Below are positions 5,877-5,896 of a DNA stretch of 5,896 nt, one piece after another. The translations under genes and the position numbers were made by a program. The stretch comes from a bacterium. GTDB lineage: Bacteria; Desulfobacterota; Deferrimicrobia; Deferrimicrobiales; Deferrimicrobiaceae. The stretch spans positions 1 through 5,896 of the forward strand of contig JAGVHM010000157.1 of NCBI GenBank assembly GCA_020056545.1, given 5' to 3'. The notes beneath the pieces are model-generated. The model was given only the letters and a program-made list of their open reading frames with translations, made no database searches and was not told the DNA's origin. Within the stretch, counting starts at the first letter, position 1; every line of letters starts with the position of its first letter.

Positions 5877-5896
5877 CAATCGAAATGATGTTGCTA

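Noticed and set aside
5885..5896. ATGATG near the right edge as the start of another gene
   Set aside because: There is no Shine-Dalgarno sequence upstream and only four codons are visible, so it cannot be supported.

Overview
This is a GC-rich bacterial window centred on an anaerobic (Ni-Fe) carbon monoxide dehydrogenase operon. Gene content and style fit an anaerobe or facultative anaerobe, possibly a Desulfuromonadota/Deltaproteobacteria-like lineage. That placement is inference from gene order and base composition; no taxonomic marker gene is present.

Layout: two genes read leftward and four read rightward from a divergent intergenic region at about 1123-1306. Leftward are a gamma-class carbonic anhydrase-like left-handed beta-helix protein (616-1122) and then a PaaI-like hotdog thioesterase (1-426). 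Between them lies a 182-bp nearly palindromic repeat (437-618) whose terminal TAG is also the stop codon of the carbonic anhydrase-like gene. Rightward are a four-cluster ferredoxin (cooF-like, 1307-1891), the CODH catalytic subunit cooS (1884-3815), an FAD/NAD(P)-dependent oxidoreductase (3846-5090) and the nickel-insertion ATPase cooC (5081-5845). The rightward genes overlap by 8 nt, are separated by 30 nt, or overlap by 10 nt, so they look like one transcription unit. The last 51 nt hold only a weak possible terminator.

Inferred working model: CooS oxidises CO to CO2, CooC loads nickel into its C-cluster, and CooF carries electrons from the D/B clusters to the flavoprotein, which would reduce NAD(P)+. 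No acetyl-CoA synthase or energy-converting hydrogenase is present in the window, so the local electron sink appears to be pyridine nucleotide. The divergent carbonic anhydrase-like protein could hydrate the CO2 produced, but its substrate is not proven by sequence.

The least explained items are the palindromic element, a dyad placed inside the candidate coo promoter, two non-histidine positions in the presumed CooS proton-relay helix, and a flavoprotein without the usual redox-active cysteine of its NADH-oxidase relatives.
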